From: an uncultured Treponema sp.
GTDB lineage: Bacteria; Spirochaetota; Spirochaetia; Treponematales; Treponemataceae
Assembly: GCA_938045195.1 (NCBI GenBank)
Contig: CALINC010000139.1
Location: 40,977-104,976 of the forward strand
Reading direction: 5' to 3'
DNA length: 64,000 nt
In this document: positions 8,160 to 18,440 of the stretch, piece by piece
Position numbering within the stretch: the first letter of the stretch is position 1
Layout of the letters: every line of letters begins with the position of its first letter
The notes under the pieces: model-generated
The model's input: the letters and a program-made list of their open reading frames with translations, nothing else
Told to the model about the DNA's origin: nothing
Databases searched by the model: none
Program-made: the position numbers and the translations under genes

Positions 8160-9845
8160 ATGGAAGAAAAAATTAAAACACACACACTTATTGATAATAT
8201 TTTTTATTATCTTGGAATATTGAAAAAAGTTTTTCCCGCAGGAATTTTGCTGATGTTGCTGTCCGTTCCTGTTGGAGTTTTTATTATATATCAAACAATT
8301 AAAATTCCCCGGATTATTATTGCCGGCGTTGAAACTTCTGCCGAACCTAAACAAGTTCTTTTTTTTGTCTTTAGTGCAGTGCTTGTTATCACTATTTGTA
8401 AAATGCTTTTACAGATTTTTGAAACTTGCTTAATGACATTGGGTTCCCGTTCTTTGTTTTATCTTTATTCTGTTTATATAAATAAAAAAATATTTGAGTT
8501 ACAGTATCAAACTTTGATTTCTGCTGAGGTACGGGCAAAATTGATAAAAGTAAAAGATATTGTAATGGCGAAGGGTAACTGCGGGGGGCTGCACTTTTTC
8601 CCGCTTAATTTTTCTTTTTTATTAACGGCAGTTATAGGTATTTGTGTTTTCACTTTGGGCCTTATACGCATAGACGGCATCCTCTTTACAATAATTTTAT
8701 CATTGAATGTATTTAATTTACTGTACGGAATGTTTGCCGGAAAATATACGAAAAGAAATATTTCTGGCAGAAACCCCAATGAAAAAAAAGAAAATTATAT
8801 TATCGAAACTACTCAATTAATCGTTTTTACCCATGACATCTTTGCATACATTTATTTAATTTATAAATTAAGTTGCGGAGTAATTACAGTTTCGCAATTT
8901 GTTTTTCTTATCGGGGTTGTTATGGAGTTTTCAAAATGGACGGATAATATTCTATCTGAAATAAACAATTTAATTATTTTTAATACGCATATAAATCAAA
9001 TTAGAGATTTCCTTGATATTGATGACGAAAAGGTAAAAGGGAATTTAACCGAAGACATCGTAAATGAAAAACCTGCTATTGAATTTAAGAATGTGAGTTA
9101 CCGCTATTCTGAAGATGCTCCTTGGATTTTTAAAGATTTTAATTTGAAGATAAACTCGACAGAAAAACTTGCGGTTGTAGGAATGACCGGTGCAGGGAAA
9201 ACAACGCTTATACATCTTTTAATGGGATTGCTTGAACCTGCCGCCGGAGAGATTTTAATTGACGGTAAGAAGAGTTCGGATTTTAAAAAAGAAGAATATT
9301 ACGCTTTATTTTCTCCCGTTTTTCAAGATATACATATTTTCCCCGAAACAATAGCATCAAATATTGCAGGCTCTAAAAAGATTAATGACGAAAAATTGAA
9401 TAATGTAGTATCTCTTACGGGTTTGACTGAAATGCTAAAAACTCTTCCATTTGGAAAAGAAACTTTTCTTGTTAAAAACAGCAGAGATGATGCCGTTGAT
9501 TTATCTAGAGAACAAAGTCAAAGAATGCTGTTTGCACGGTCATTATATAAAAATGCAAAAATAAATCTTTTTGATGAACCTGCCGCCGCTCTTGAACCTA
9601 TTACCGAAAGCCGCATATATAAAGAGTATGATGCTATGAGTAAAGATAAAACTGTTATTTTTATTTCGCATAGATTAGATTCTATAAAATTCTGTCCTCG
9701 TATTATTTTTCTTGAGCATGGAAAAATAATTGAAGAGGGTTGCCATGACAGTTTGATGAAAAAAAATGCAAAGTATAGAGAAATGTATGAAGAGCAAAGT
9801 AAATATTATGCCGAAGAAACAAAAAATAATACGGTAGGTGTATAA
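8160..9845 (+). CDS. ABC exporter half-transporter, degenerate
   Basis: The start taken is ATG 8160, just after GAGGAAATG; ATG 8157 and TTG 8124 are also in frame. The 561-aa product has N-terminal membrane segments and a C-terminal ATPase with Walker A GMTGAGKT (K347), Walker B LFDEP and the H-loop ISHR. Two changes suggest decay. The signature LSGGQ is LSREQ (448-452), and Walker B reads DEPAAALEP instead of DEPTAALDP. Compared with its paralogue at 31378, a block of roughly 60 aa carrying the AKDIKLY coupling region is missing near residues 205-220. The stop overlaps the next ATG by one base. It was probably once one half of a heterodimeric exporter; activity now is doubtful. Confidence 0.78.
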   Translation: MEEKIKTHTLIDNIFYYLGILKKVFPAGILLMLLSVPVGVFIIYQTIKIPRIIIAGVETSAEPKQVLFFVFSAVLVITICKMLLQIFETCLMTLGSRSLFYLYSVYINKKIFELQYQTLISAEVRAKLIKVKDIVMAKGNCGGLHFFPLNFSFLLTAVIGICVFTLGLIRIDGILFTIILSLNVFNLLYGMFAGKYTKRNISGRNPNEKKENYIIETTQLIVFTHDIFAYIYLIYKLSCGVITVSQFVFLIGVVMEFSKWTDNILSEINNLIIFNTHINQIRDFLDIDDEKVKGNLTEDIVNEKPAIEFKNVSYRYSEDAPWIFKDFNLKINSTEKLAVVGMTGAGKTTLIHLLMGLLEPAAGEILIDGKKSSDFKKEEYYALFSPVFQDIHIFPETIASNIAGSKKINDEKLNNVVSLTGLTEMLKTLPFGKETFLVKNSRDDAVDLSREQSQRMLFARSLYKNAKINLFDEPAAALEPITESRIYKEYDAMSKDKTVIFISHRLDSIKFCPRIIFLEHGKIIEEGCHDSLMKKNAKYREMYEEQSKYYAEETKNNTVGV

Positions 9846-10849
9846 TGAAAAAAATTAAATATATTTTTAGAATGATTATGTATTGTGAACACACCGAACA
9901 TTTTTGTTTATTGGATAATATTTTTTTTAATGTATTGGAACTAATGCGTCATTTTTTATTATTGTATTTTTCTAAAATAATTATTGAAGCGGTTATACAA
10001 AAGAGTGTACCAAAAAAAGTTGTTATATCTACGGTCATTTTTTTATCCGTATTTATATTTCTTACAATTATTTCCGGTATATTTAAAAGACGAGGAGTAT
10101 ATAGAGTAAAACGCTTTTTTAAAAAACATAACATACAAAAAAGGCTTTCAAATTTAAATTATGAATTTACCGAACAAAATAAAACTCAAGATGAATTAAC
10201 TCAAATTAACTACTATGAAAAATATTTTAGCTCTTCTTCTCATGATCTTATACGGCAAATCAGCGCACTTATATGTGGGATAATAGGTTGTTGTATAACC
10301 CTTTATTTAGGTAAGGGCATTTTTTTGAAACATAGCTCGGAAGTGTTTTACAGCACTTTGATGAATATTGCTTTTTTAATTATGTTTATTGTTTTTTCTA
10401 TTATATCGTTTTTCACAGAGAAATATATTTATAAAAAATTCGGAGGACATATTTCAAAGAATATAACGCCTGAGTATTTAAAGGTTTATACATCTTTAAT
10501 TTATGATTATAAAGCCGGAAAAGATATTAGATTATATGATAAAGATTTAGTTGAAAGTTATAGCGAAAAATATCAGCAGGTTCATAAATGCAGATATGAT
10601 TTTATGGCGAAGTTTTTTTCCGTAACCGCAGGTTTGGAAAAAATAAATGAAGGTTTGTTTTTCGGTATGGTAGTTTTATTTGTAGGTATAAAAACCTTGT
10701 ATGGTTTAATTTCTGTAAGTGAAGTTTTCTTTTATATTGGTATTATAAATATATTTTCCGCTCAAATATATCAAATAATGGACGGCATAACAACAATTAT
10801 TCCTGCCGATAATACTTGCCGCCGCATTAGGTATGGTTTCAAATATTGA
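9845..10849 (+). pseudogene. Truncated ABC exporter half-transporter, ATPase domain lost
   Basis: The 334-aa reading frame contains only the membrane domain of an ABC exporter. It aligns with the gene at 33170, including the shared AGKDIRLYD coupling segment (about residue 225). It stops right after CRRI, where the linker to the ATPase should begin; about 270 aa including Walker A and B are absent and are not found in other frames downstream. Another frame at the junction reads PIILAAALGMV before a stop, which could be the tail of an unrelated gene joined by deletion, but it is too short to name. With its degenerate partner this marks a decayed exporter operon. Confidence 0.8.
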
Positions 10850-10887
10850 AAATTTATAAACACTTTAACTACAAAACCTAAAATGCT

Positions 10888-11847
10888 TTATATGCCGCTA
10901 AAATTTAATTGTGTTTTTTTCCAAACCTTTTCGTTGCCGTCATCTTTTTCCATAACTTCGGAACATTCTCCGTGAACAAAAGCATATACGGGAGCTTTAT
11001 TTTCATATTCGTTAATTTTATTTTGAACGGACACGAGCATTTTAGTTTTGTCTTGCGGCAAATTTCCACGCACTCTAAATTCTAAAAAGTCATGAAACCC
11101 ATCATAATAAATAGGGCGGTTTTTATCTTTGCCCAAAAGTTCAAGCAATCTTTTTTCTTCTTTTAAATTGCAAAGTTCGTCTGCCGGTAAAAAATTCCCT
11201 GATGTAATTTCTTGAAATAACGGAACTTCATTGTGCAAAAACATAGAAAAATTTATTACACATACCGGCTGCATTTTATTTAAAAACAAAGATAATGCTT
11301 CGGCATTTTCGATACCGCGTGCTGCTCCTGCAATGCCTGTCATAATATGTGCACTAAATAGATAGCCATAGTTATATATTTTTAAAATAGCTTTTTCTGC
11401 TTGCGCGGTATTATGATCTTTATTCATAAATGTAAGGATGTCATCTAAGCTGCTTTCAATTCCGATATATAAACAATGCACTCCGTTTTGTTTCAATACT
11501 TTAAGTTCCTTTTCTGTTTTTTGTAAAATGCTTGTAACGGTAGCATCCATATTTATGCAATTACAATCAGGAAAATATGTATGAATTAGATTTAATATTT
11601 TAAGTAAATGTTCCGTTTGTATACCGAAAGCACTGCCGTCGCCGAGAAAAATTTTATTTGGATTCCCTCCTGCATTTTTTACACGCAAAAGCTCCTTTTC
11701 TATTTGTTCCAGAGGAAGTAATCTATATTTTAAATCACGGAATAAATTACAAAACTTACATTTGTTATATGAACATCCAACCATAACAGGCAGCATAAAT
11801 GAAGCCCTTTCCATCGGTGGTCTGCAAATTCTTCCTTCATATTCCAT
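10888..11847 (-). CDS. Radical SAM protein
   Basis: The start taken is ATG 11847 (319 aa) because CGGAG lies 8 nt upstream; an earlier in-frame ATG at 11874 overlaps the cca gene and has no ribosome site. The iron-sulfur motif is C25-SYNK-C30-KF-C33, a CX4CX2C spacing rather than the usual CX3CX2C. A GDGSAFG segment and an LYIGIESS strand further on fit a radical SAM barrel of the Elp3/MiaB-type (SPASM-less) group. The reaction is unknown. It is downstream of and close to cca on the same strand, so co-transcription is likely, but this does not fix a role. Cytoplasmic. Confidence 0.82.
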   Translation of the reverse strand: MEYEGRICRPPMERASFMLPVMVGCSYNKCKFCNLFRDLKYRLLPLEQIEKELLRVKNAGGNPNKIFLGDGSAFGIQTEHLLKILNLIHTYFPDCNCINMDATVTSILQKTEKELKVLKQNGVHCLYIGIESSLDDILTFMNKDHNTAQAEKAILKIYNYGYLFSAHIMTGIAGAARGIENAEALSLFLNKMQPVCVINFSMFLHNEVPLFQEITSGNFLPADELCNLKEEKRLLELLGKDKNRPIYYDGFHDFLEFRVRGNLPQDKTKMLVSVQNKINEYENKAPVYAFVHGECSEVMEKDDGNEKVWKKTQLNFSGI

Positions 11848-11860
11848 ATTTTTCTCCGTT

Positions 11861-13207
11861 TTAAAATTTTTCATTTAAGGCAAGTGCGATTTTTAAAAGT
11901 ATTTCTTTTGTATTTTGAGCGGGGTCGTCAAGTACGGTTTCAAGGAGCTCTTTTAAAATTCTTCCTAGTTTTGCATCTGCTTTAATTCCGACTTTAATTA
12001 AGTCATTTCCATTTACCGCTAAATCTTTTATATTAAAAGCATTTTCATTTTTTAAAATTTTTTCTATTCGTTTTTGAAAACCGAGCAAAGTTCGGAAATC
12101 AGTTTGATGAGCAGTGATGGCATATCCATCTGCTCTGCGTAGTGCAAAGAGGTCTTCGATGTTTTCAATTCCTATGCGGACAATAAATCTACGTACTGCA
12201 GCGTCAGTCCAGTCTTCGGTATAATTAAACATATGGTGTTTTACCAAATGACATACGGAACTGATTTCTTTATTTGAAAATTTTAAACGCTGCATTATTT
12301 TTTTTGTTATCCTCTCGGAAATAATTTCATGTTTATAAAAAGTATAATTGCCTAATTTGTCTTCAGCTCTTACTTCAGGCTTCCCAATATCATGAAACAA
12401 AGCTGCAAGCCGTACAATTAAATTATTTTGTTCTGCTGCATTACATGCAAGAAAACTGTGGTCCAATACATCGAATTTATGCATTCCTTTTTGTTCTACA
12501 CCGCGGCATATAGAAAGCTCAGGTAAAAAAACTTTTAATAAGCCCGTGTCTTCCAAAAGTTTAAGGGCAATAATAGGATTTTCCGTTTTCAGGATTTTAA
12601 CAAATTCATCACGAAACCGTTCTATTGAAATTTTTTTACATACGCCGATTGAAAGCGAAATTGCGTTTAAAGTTTCCTTTTCTATCGTAAAACCTAATTG
12701 CGCAGCAAACCGTATAGCCCGTATAGGGCGGAGTCCGTCTTCATTAAAGCGTAACTGAGGGTTGCCTACCGTTTTGATTATTTTGGCTTTAATATCTTTT
12801 ATTCCGTTAAAGGGATCAACAATCGAACCGTCTTTAAGATTAATTGCTATTGCATTCATTGTAAAGTCTCTACGGCTTAAATCTTCTTCGATTGTTTTTA
12901 CATAATTTAAGGCATTAGGATGTCTGCCGTCGGAATAGTCCGCTTCACACCGAAAGGTTGTGCACTCTATTTGTTCACCCTTATATAAAATCGTAACGGT
13001 GCCGTGTTCAATGCCGGTAGGAATTGTTTTGCGGAATAATTTTTGCACTTGATCAGGTTCTGCATTCGTTGCAATATCATAATCTTTGCAGTCTTTTTTT
13101 AAAAACCAATCACGCACGGCACCGCCTACAAGAAAAACTTGAAAATTATTCTCTAAAAAAATTGAGGCTGCTTCTTTTAAGTTTTTACCAATGCTATATT
13201 TTAACAT
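11861..13207 (-). CDS. cca: CCA-adding tRNA nucleotidyltransferase with HD domain
   Basis: The protein has 448 aa. The N-terminus has the class II nucleotidyltransferase signature GGAVRD (28-33) and the metal-binding DYD (42-44), then RRDFTMNAIA, the poly(A) polymerase/CCA enzyme RNA-binding core, and an HD phosphohydrolase domain (ALFHDIGK, near residue 260). The enzyme adds or repairs CCA at tRNA 3' ends; the two tRNA genes in this window do not encode CCA, which fits. The HD domain may trim 2'-phosphates or cyclic phosphates. The ATG at 13207 has no strong ribosome site. Some spirochaetes split CCA addition between two enzymes, so A-adding only cannot be excluded. Confidence 0.9.
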   Translation of the reverse strand: MLKYSIGKNLKEAASIFLENNFQVFLVGGAVRDWFLKKDCKDYDIATNAEPDQVQKLFRKTIPTGIEHGTVTILYKGEQIECTTFRCEADYSDGRHPNALNYVKTIEEDLSRRDFTMNAIAINLKDGSIVDPFNGIKDIKAKIIKTVGNPQLRFNEDGLRPIRAIRFAAQLGFTIEKETLNAISLSIGVCKKISIERFRDEFVKILKTENPIIALKLLEDTGLLKVFLPELSICRGVEQKGMHKFDVLDHSFLACNAAEQNNLIVRLAALFHDIGKPEVRAEDKLGNYTFYKHEIISERITKKIMQRLKFSNKEISSVCHLVKHHMFNYTEDWTDAAVRRFIVRIGIENIEDLFALRRADGYAITAHQTDFRTLLGFQKRIEKILKNENAFNIKDLAVNGNDLIKVGIKADAKLGRILKELLETVLDDPAQNTKEILLKIALALNEKF

Positions 13208-13262
13208 ATTTTAAAATTATGGAACCTTGAAAAAGTTCTTCTTTTCGATAAGTTTCTTAGAC

Positions 13263-15443
13263 TTATTCTAATTTGAATTTATTTACTTCACCGAATACAT
13301 TTTCGGTACTCAATTTATTTTGTTGCGCAAGATTATTTACTTCACTGACAGCATGATTTATATGCACAACTCCGGAAGTAATATCATTCATATCGTTCGT
13401 TATTTTTTCAGTTACCTTAGTAAGGTTCTGCATTTCTGATAAAAGTTTGCTTGACCCCTTTAACATTTCGCTTGAGCCGTTTTTTACTTCATCCGTAACG
13501 GCAGCAATATCCGCTACAGCGCGTAAAACTTGATCATTACCTTCGCTTTGCTCAAGCATTGCATTCATTATTACATCCTCTTGAGTTTTTACTGCTTCCG
13601 TTAGTTCAAAACTTTCATTTACAATTTTTTCCGCATTTACGGAATCTTCTGCAATTTTATCTATTTTTGTCTTCAATGTTTTTAGAACAGATGTTATATT
13701 CTTTCCTTGTAAACTGGATTCTTCTGCAAGTTTTCTGATTTCATCTGCAACGACGGCGAAGCCTTTTCCCGCTTCACCTGCATGTGCCGCCTCAATTGCT
13801 GCATTCATTGCAAGTAAATTCGTTTGACTTGCAATATGCTGAATAACGCTGCTGGCTTCTAAAAGTCCATCTGACTCTCCGCTTATTTCTTGTGTAATTC
13901 CTGCAGTATATGTTACAGAAACTTTTACATCATTTGATTTTTCTTCCAACTTTTGAATAAGAACTTTATTTTTTTGCAGTATACCATTGACCGATTGAAT
14001 ATTTGCGACCATTTCTTCTACAGCGGAAGAAGAATCGCTTATACTTACGGTCTGAGTTTCAATGCGTTCATCAAGAGATGTAATTGTTTGCACCATTTCG
14101 TATACAGCAGAAGCGGCATCCTTAACTTCATCGGCTTGAGAAATTATTTTTTGTTTTGCATGGTCGATATTTTCTGTAATCCGATTAACGGTTTCAGCGG
14201 TTTCCATCATATTAGCAGAAAGTTCCGCTCCGATATTTTTCATCGTTTTTGAATTCTCTTCAATGGATTTAATTGAAGTTTTTATGTTTTGTATTGTTTG
14301 ATTAAAATATTCAGAGATTTTACTTATCTCATCGGAACCGTCAACCGGTAGATAAACGGTTAAATCTCCTTCGCCGATCACCGACATTGCCCTTCCGAAT
14401 TTTTTTACGAGTTTAATTATTTTTGAAGAAAAAAGATACGATATAGGAATTGAAAAAATAATAATCAATGCTATGACAGAAATAAGCGGCAATAAAATTT
14501 TTCTTCCTGCTGATATATATTCTTTATAATCTATCACTGCGATATATGACCAGCCTAACGTATTATTTGATGATTTAATTGATTGAAGAACATATTTTTT
14601 TGAATCTATATTCTTGTATAGTTTTTCTCCGTTTTCGGTTTGAAGACTTTCAGTATAATATGCATCCAAGTCTTTTATATTTTTGCCGACAATTGTTTGG
14701 TCTTTTCCATGCGCAACAACCGCGCCCGTTTTATCTATTATAATTATATAACCGTTTTCTCCGGGATGTTTTTCTGAAATTATTTTTTTTATATAAGACA
14801 AATCAACTGAGGTTGAAAAAACGCCCTGTATTTTTCCGTCAAGATTTATTTTATCGGTTATTTCTATTGTTATATCATTATGTGAAGAAATATATAAATC
14901 GGATAAAGTCTGATTGTTTTGATTTTTTATACAATTTTGATACCAGCTCCTAGTCCTTGCATCATATCCGGGACTTCTATTTTTTTCGGGATACATCACA
15001 ATTCCGCCATCCAATTCAGTTGCAAGAGTCATATACGGAATTGACGGAAAAGAATCTACAAAAGATTTCATCATATTATATATTATTTTTTCTTCAGTTC
15101 CGAAATGGTCAGGATCCATTTTGATTGTACCGTCAGGCATATCCGCCTTTAAATTTATATATGAAGTAATTTTGCCGTTTGCATTTTTTATTAAATCCGA
15201 CTTTATAATGGAAGAATTCAATTTAGATAAATCATCAAGAAAAATATTTACCTGTAAATCCGTTTCCGAAACTGCATTATATATTTCTGCATCTATTTGT
15301 CTATAATTTTGATTTAGAATATATATATATGCGCCTATACCGACCGCTATTGCCGGCACCGATGCAAGTATTATAATGATAAGCGCATATTTAAATTTTA
15401 ACGGCATTTTTTTCTTTTGATTATTTACAGTCGTGCTTTGCAT
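13263..15443 (-). CDS. Methyl-accepting chemotaxis protein with periplasmic Cache-type sensor
   Basis: The start is ATG 15443 (726 aa), behind GAGGTG; another ATG 12 bp upstream is less well placed. A membrane segment near residues 20-42 is followed by a ~280-aa periplasmic region with dCache features ([25 protein letters not shown]), a second membrane segment (~325-345), a HAMP linker ([11 protein letters not shown]) and a long coiled-coil signalling domain. The hairpin tip has the conserved core [20 protein letters not shown]. It feeds the CheA/CheW pathway controlling periplasmic flagella. Cache domains of this kind often bind amino acids, but the ligand is not evident. The signalling tip is almost identical to that of the second receptor at 27922. 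Confidence 0.95.
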   Translation of the reverse strand: MQSTTVNNQKKKMPLKFKYALIIIILASVPAIAVGIGAYIYILNQNYRQIDAEIYNAVSETDLQVNIFLDDLSKLNSSIIKSDLIKNANGKITSYINLKADMPDGTIKMDPDHFGTEEKIIYNMMKSFVDSFPSIPYMTLATELDGGIVMYPEKNRSPGYDARTRSWYQNCIKNQNNQTLSDLYISSHNDITIEITDKINLDGKIQGVFSTSVDLSYIKKIISEKHPGENGYIIIIDKTGAVVAHGKDQTIVGKNIKDLDAYYTESLQTENGEKLYKNIDSKKYVLQSIKSSNNTLGWSYIAVIDYKEYISAGRKILLPLISVIALIIIFSIPISYLFSSKIIKLVKKFGRAMSVIGEGDLTVYLPVDGSDEISKISEYFNQTIQNIKTSIKSIEENSKTMKNIGAELSANMMETAETVNRITENIDHAKQKIISQADEVKDAASAVYEMVQTITSLDERIETQTVSISDSSSAVEEMVANIQSVNGILQKNKVLIQKLEEKSNDVKVSVTYTAGITQEISGESDGLLEASSVIQHIASQTNLLAMNAAIEAAHAGEAGKGFAVVADEIRKLAEESSLQGKNITSVLKTLKTKIDKIAEDSVNAEKIVNESFELTEAVKTQEDVIMNAMLEQSEGNDQVLRAVADIAAVTDEVKNGSSEMLKGSSKLLSEMQNLTKVTEKITNDMNDITSGVVHINHAVSEVNNLAQQNKLSTENVFGEVNKFKLE

Positions 15444-15561
15444 AGTACACCTCATAATTTTCCTATTTTACGGCATTTAATCCATTTTGTCTATATCATT
15501 TTCGGTAGAATATCGATAGAATGAAAAATACGAAGATGAGAAATAAATTAAAGCATTTGGA

Positions 15562-16101
15562 TTATAACAAAGCCGCTATTTTGGCGTCGATTTTTTCCGG
15601 TTCTTCGGTAGATTCAAAACGTTCTATAACATTACCGTTTTTATCTACAAGGAATTTAGTAAAGTTCCATTTAATGTCTGCATTGTTTTTATAGTCAGGG
15701 TCGATTTTTTCTATGAAAGCATTCATCTTATCAGCTTTTTCTCCTGTAAACCCTGCAAATGTTTTTTGTGACTTTAAGAATGCAAAGAGCGGAATAGTAT
15801 TTTTTCCGTTTACATCGATTTTTTGCATTTGAAGAAATTGCGTATTATATTGTAACGAACAAAATCGGCGTATCTGTTCATCAGTGCCCGGCGCTTGCTG
15901 CCCGAATTGATTACAGGGGAAATCAAGAATTTCTAAACCCTTATTATGATACTTTTCATATAATTCTTCTAAGCCTTTGTACTGCGGAGTAAATCCGCAC
16001 CCCGTCGCAGTGTTTACAATGAGTAAAACTTTGCCTTTAAAAGAATCAAGAGAAATATCATTACCGCTTCCGTCTTTAACAATAAAATCATAAATACCCA
16101 T
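15562..16101 (-). CDS. Glutathione peroxidase-family thiol peroxidase (cysteine form)
   Basis: The protein has 179 aa, the usual length. It has the GPx pattern NTATGCGFT with peroxidatic C35, PCNQFGQQ providing the tetrad glutamine Q69, a KWNFTKFLVD segment for tetrad Trp and Asn, and C81 in the helix where resolving cysteines of thioredoxin-dependent GPx enzymes sit. C35 is an ordinary Cys codon, not UGA, so this is not a selenoprotein. It most likely reduces peroxides using thioredoxin rather than glutathione. No signal peptide: cytoplasmic. GGAG precedes the ATG, and a TTGACA-17-TACTAT promoter lies upstream on the minus strand. Confidence 0.93.
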   Translation of the reverse strand: MGIYDFIVKDGSGNDISLDSFKGKVLLIVNTATGCGFTPQYKGLEELYEKYHNKGLEILDFPCNQFGQQAPGTDEQIRRFCSLQYNTQFLQMQKIDVNGKNTIPLFAFLKSQKTFAGFTGEKADKMNAFIEKIDPDYKNNADIKWNFTKFLVDKNGNVIERFESTEEPEKIDAKIAALL

Positions 16102-16147
16102 AGGTTTCTCCTTCTGTTTTAAATAAGCATATTACGGCTTATTGACG

Positions 16148-16176
16148 ATAGTATTAAAAAATAAAGAAAATGTCAA
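16148..16176 (-). promoter_or_regulatory. Sigma70-type promoter of the peroxidase gene
   Basis: On the minus strand TTGACA (16176-16171) and TACTAT (16153-16148) are separated by exactly 17 nt, about 46 nt before the peroxidase ATG. It is divergent from the prolyl oligopeptidase promoter. Confidence 0.7.
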
Positions 16177-16263
16177 CATGCACTAAATATCTATTGAAAG
16201 TCTTTTAATGCCTTTTTGCAAGATTGATTGCATACATACGCCGAAGCGAATTACGGATAGGGG

Positions 16264-16277
16264 GCATTTGCAAATGC
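16264..16277. promoter_or_regulatory. 14-bp perfect palindrome between divergent promoters
   Basis: GCATTTGCAAATGC is its own reverse complement and ends 28 bp before the -35 of the prolyl oligopeptidase promoter. It could be an operator. A palindrome of this length is expected a few times by chance in 64 kb, so confidence is low. Confidence 0.3.
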
Positions 16278-16305
16278 TGTACGCACTCATACCGCAAACT
16301 TTATA

Positions 16306-16334
16306 TTGACAATATTCGGTTTTTTCGCTATCCT
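16306..16334 (+). promoter_or_regulatory. Sigma70-type promoter of the prolyl oligopeptidase gene
   Basis: TTGACA at 16306-16311 and TATCCT at 16329-16334 with 17-nt spacing, 33 nt before the ATG; an AAAGGAAT ribosome site lies between. Confidence 0.7.
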
Positions 16335-16367
16335 GATTATATAGTTTAACATAAAAAGGAATGGTAT

Positions 16368-18416
16368 ATGGCAAATACACATGAAATCGTATATGATAAT
16401 TATTTCGGAACAAAGGTCGCCGATCCTTATAGATGGCTTGAAGACGATAATGCCCCCGATGTCAAGGAATGGGTACAAGCAGAAAACAAAAAAACGGAAG
16501 CGTTTCTTTCACAAATTCCGTTTAGAGGTGAAATAAAGCAACGGCTTGAACAAGTATGGAATTATGAAAAACGTTCGGGACTTTTTAAAGCCGGAAAATA
16601 TTTTTATTTTTTTAGAACAGAAGGTTTACAAAACCAAAGTATTTTGTATCGGCAGACCAATAATGAAATTGCCGAAAAAAATCCTGAGTTATTTTTTGAC
16701 CCGAATACATTAAGTTCAGATGGAACTATTGCGCTAAAAACAACAGCTTTTTCTAAAGACGGAAAATATATGGCATATTCCGTATCCGGCAGCGGGTCTG
16801 ATTGGGAAGAGATATTTGTATTTGATGCCGAAAAAAAAGTTTTAACGGACGATCATATCAGATGGATAAAATTTTCGGATATTGCTTGGTATAAAGACGG
16901 GTTTTTTTATAGCTGTTATGACGCTGCCGATGAAGGGCAAGCATTAACAAAAAAGAATGAATTTCATAAAATTAAATATCATAAATTAGGAACTTCTGAA
17001 GCGGATGACATTCTTATATTTAATGATGATATTAATCCGCTTAGATCGTTTTCAGCAGCTACATCGGAAGACGAAAATACGCTGTTTATTTATGCAAACG
17101 AAGTAGGCAGCGACGGAAACATTCTTTTCATAGCCGATATAACAAACGGTCTACCGAAATCAAAGAACTGTTTTATTCAATATAATAAAAACTCAAAGAA
17201 TGTTGTTTACCCGATTGAAACCTATGACGGTTATGTATATCTAAGGACAAATGCAAATGCGCCTTTTTATAAATTGGTTAAAACGCCGCTTTTAAATCCG
17301 TCCGAAGAAAATATCGAGGAGATACTTCCCGAAAAAAAATATCTTTTATCAAACTGTACAATTTGCGGAGGAAAAATTCTTACGGTATATTTAAAAGATG
17401 TTCAAGACACTGCGTTTATTTACGGCATCAACGGGAAAAATGAAAAAGAAATTGCTTTGCCTGAAAACGGAAGCATTGGTTTTTCAGGTGCAAAAAAAGA
17501 TGAAAATATTTTGTTCTTTAATTTTACCTCATATACAACGCCCTCTAAGATAATCAAATATAATATAGAAAAAAACGAACTTAAAGATTTTTTTATTCCC
17601 GAAGTGAATTTTAATTTATCGGAATATAAATGTGAGCAAGTTTTTTTCAAAAGCAAAGACGGAACAAAAGTTCCTATGCATATTGTTTCAAAAAAAAATA
17701 TTAAATTAGACGGAAACAATCCTACAATTATGTACGGTTACGGCGGTTTTGCAATTTCGCTTACACCTGCATTTTCGGCGGCAAGAATTGCTTTCCTTGA
17801 AAGGGGCGGAATTTTTGTATGCGTAAATTTACGGGGCGGATTGGAATACGGTGAAAAGTGGCATGAAGCCGGAAAGAAAATGAAAAAGCAAAATGTATTT
17901 GACGATTTTATTTCCGCTGCCGAGTATTTAATTAAAAATAAATATACCTCTTCAAAAAAACTTGCAATACAGGGCGGTTCAAACGGAGGGCTTTTAATAG
18001 GAGCCGTAACAAATCAACGCCCCGAACTTTTTGCAGTTGCAATTCCGCAGGTAGGCGTTTTGGATATGCTTCGTTATCATCATTTTACAATCGGTTGGGC
18101 ATGGGTTGATGAATACGGCAGCAGCGGCGATAGCAAAGAGATGTTTGAATACTTGTATAAATATTCACCATTACATACAATAAAACCGAATACGGAGTAC
18201 CCTGCAATTTTAATTACAACGGGTGACCATGATGATAGAGTTGTTCCTGCACATTCATTTAAATATGCGCAAGCTATGCACGACACATATAAAGGGAAAA
18301 ACCCCGTCTTAATCCGTATAAGCGAAAAAGCCGGACATGGTGCAGGCAAACCCACTACAAAAATTATTGAAGAAACGGCGGATATTTTCTCGTTTGTATT
18401 TTATATCACAGCTTAA
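16368..18416 (+). CDS. Prolyl oligopeptidase (S9A serine peptidase)
   Basis: The protein has 682 aa, the normal size. The N-terminus starts with the family's HGxxVxDPYRWLED-like segment (here VADPYRWLEDDNAP), followed by the seven-bladed propeller and a C-terminal alpha/beta hydrolase. The catalytic triad is visible: Ser about 538 in GGSNGG, Asp about 620 in DHDDRV, His about 657 in KAGHGAG. The enzyme cleaves short proline-containing peptides after Pro. No signal peptide is present, so it is probably cytoplasmic and acts on imported peptides, matching the amino-acid-fermenting lifestyle known for oral treponemes. It has its own promoter and is followed 24 bp later by the glucosidase gene. 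Confidence 0.95.
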   Translation: MANTHEIVYDNYFGTKVADPYRWLEDDNAPDVKEWVQAENKKTEAFLSQIPFRGEIKQRLEQVWNYEKRSGLFKAGKYFYFFRTEGLQNQSILYRQTNNEIAEKNPELFFDPNTLSSDGTIALKTTAFSKDGKYMAYSVSGSGSDWEEIFVFDAEKKVLTDDHIRWIKFSDIAWYKDGFFYSCYDAADEGQALTKKNEFHKIKYHKLGTSEADDILIFNDDINPLRSFSAATSEDENTLFIYANEVGSDGNILFIADITNGLPKSKNCFIQYNKNSKNVVYPIETYDGYVYLRTNANAPFYKLVKTPLLNPSEENIEEILPEKKYLLSNCTICGGKILTVYLKDVQDTAFIYGINGKNEKEIALPENGSIGFSGAKKDENILFFNFTSYTTPSKIIKYNIEKNELKDFFIPEVNFNLSEYKCEQVFFKSKDGTKVPMHIVSKKNIKLDGNNPTIMYGYGGFAISLTPAFSAARIAFLERGGIFVCVNLRGGLEYGEKWHEAGKKMKKQNVFDDFISAAEYLIKNKYTSSKKLAIQGGSNGGLLIGAVTNQRPELFAVAIPQVGVLDMLRYHHFTIGWAWVDEYGSSGDSKEMFEYLYKYSPLHTIKPNTEYPAILITTGDHDDRVVPAHSFKYAQAMHDTYKGKNPVLIRISEKAGHGAGKPTTKIIEETADIFSFVFYITA

Positions 18417-18440
18417 TTTTATTAGGCAAAGGAGCTTTTT

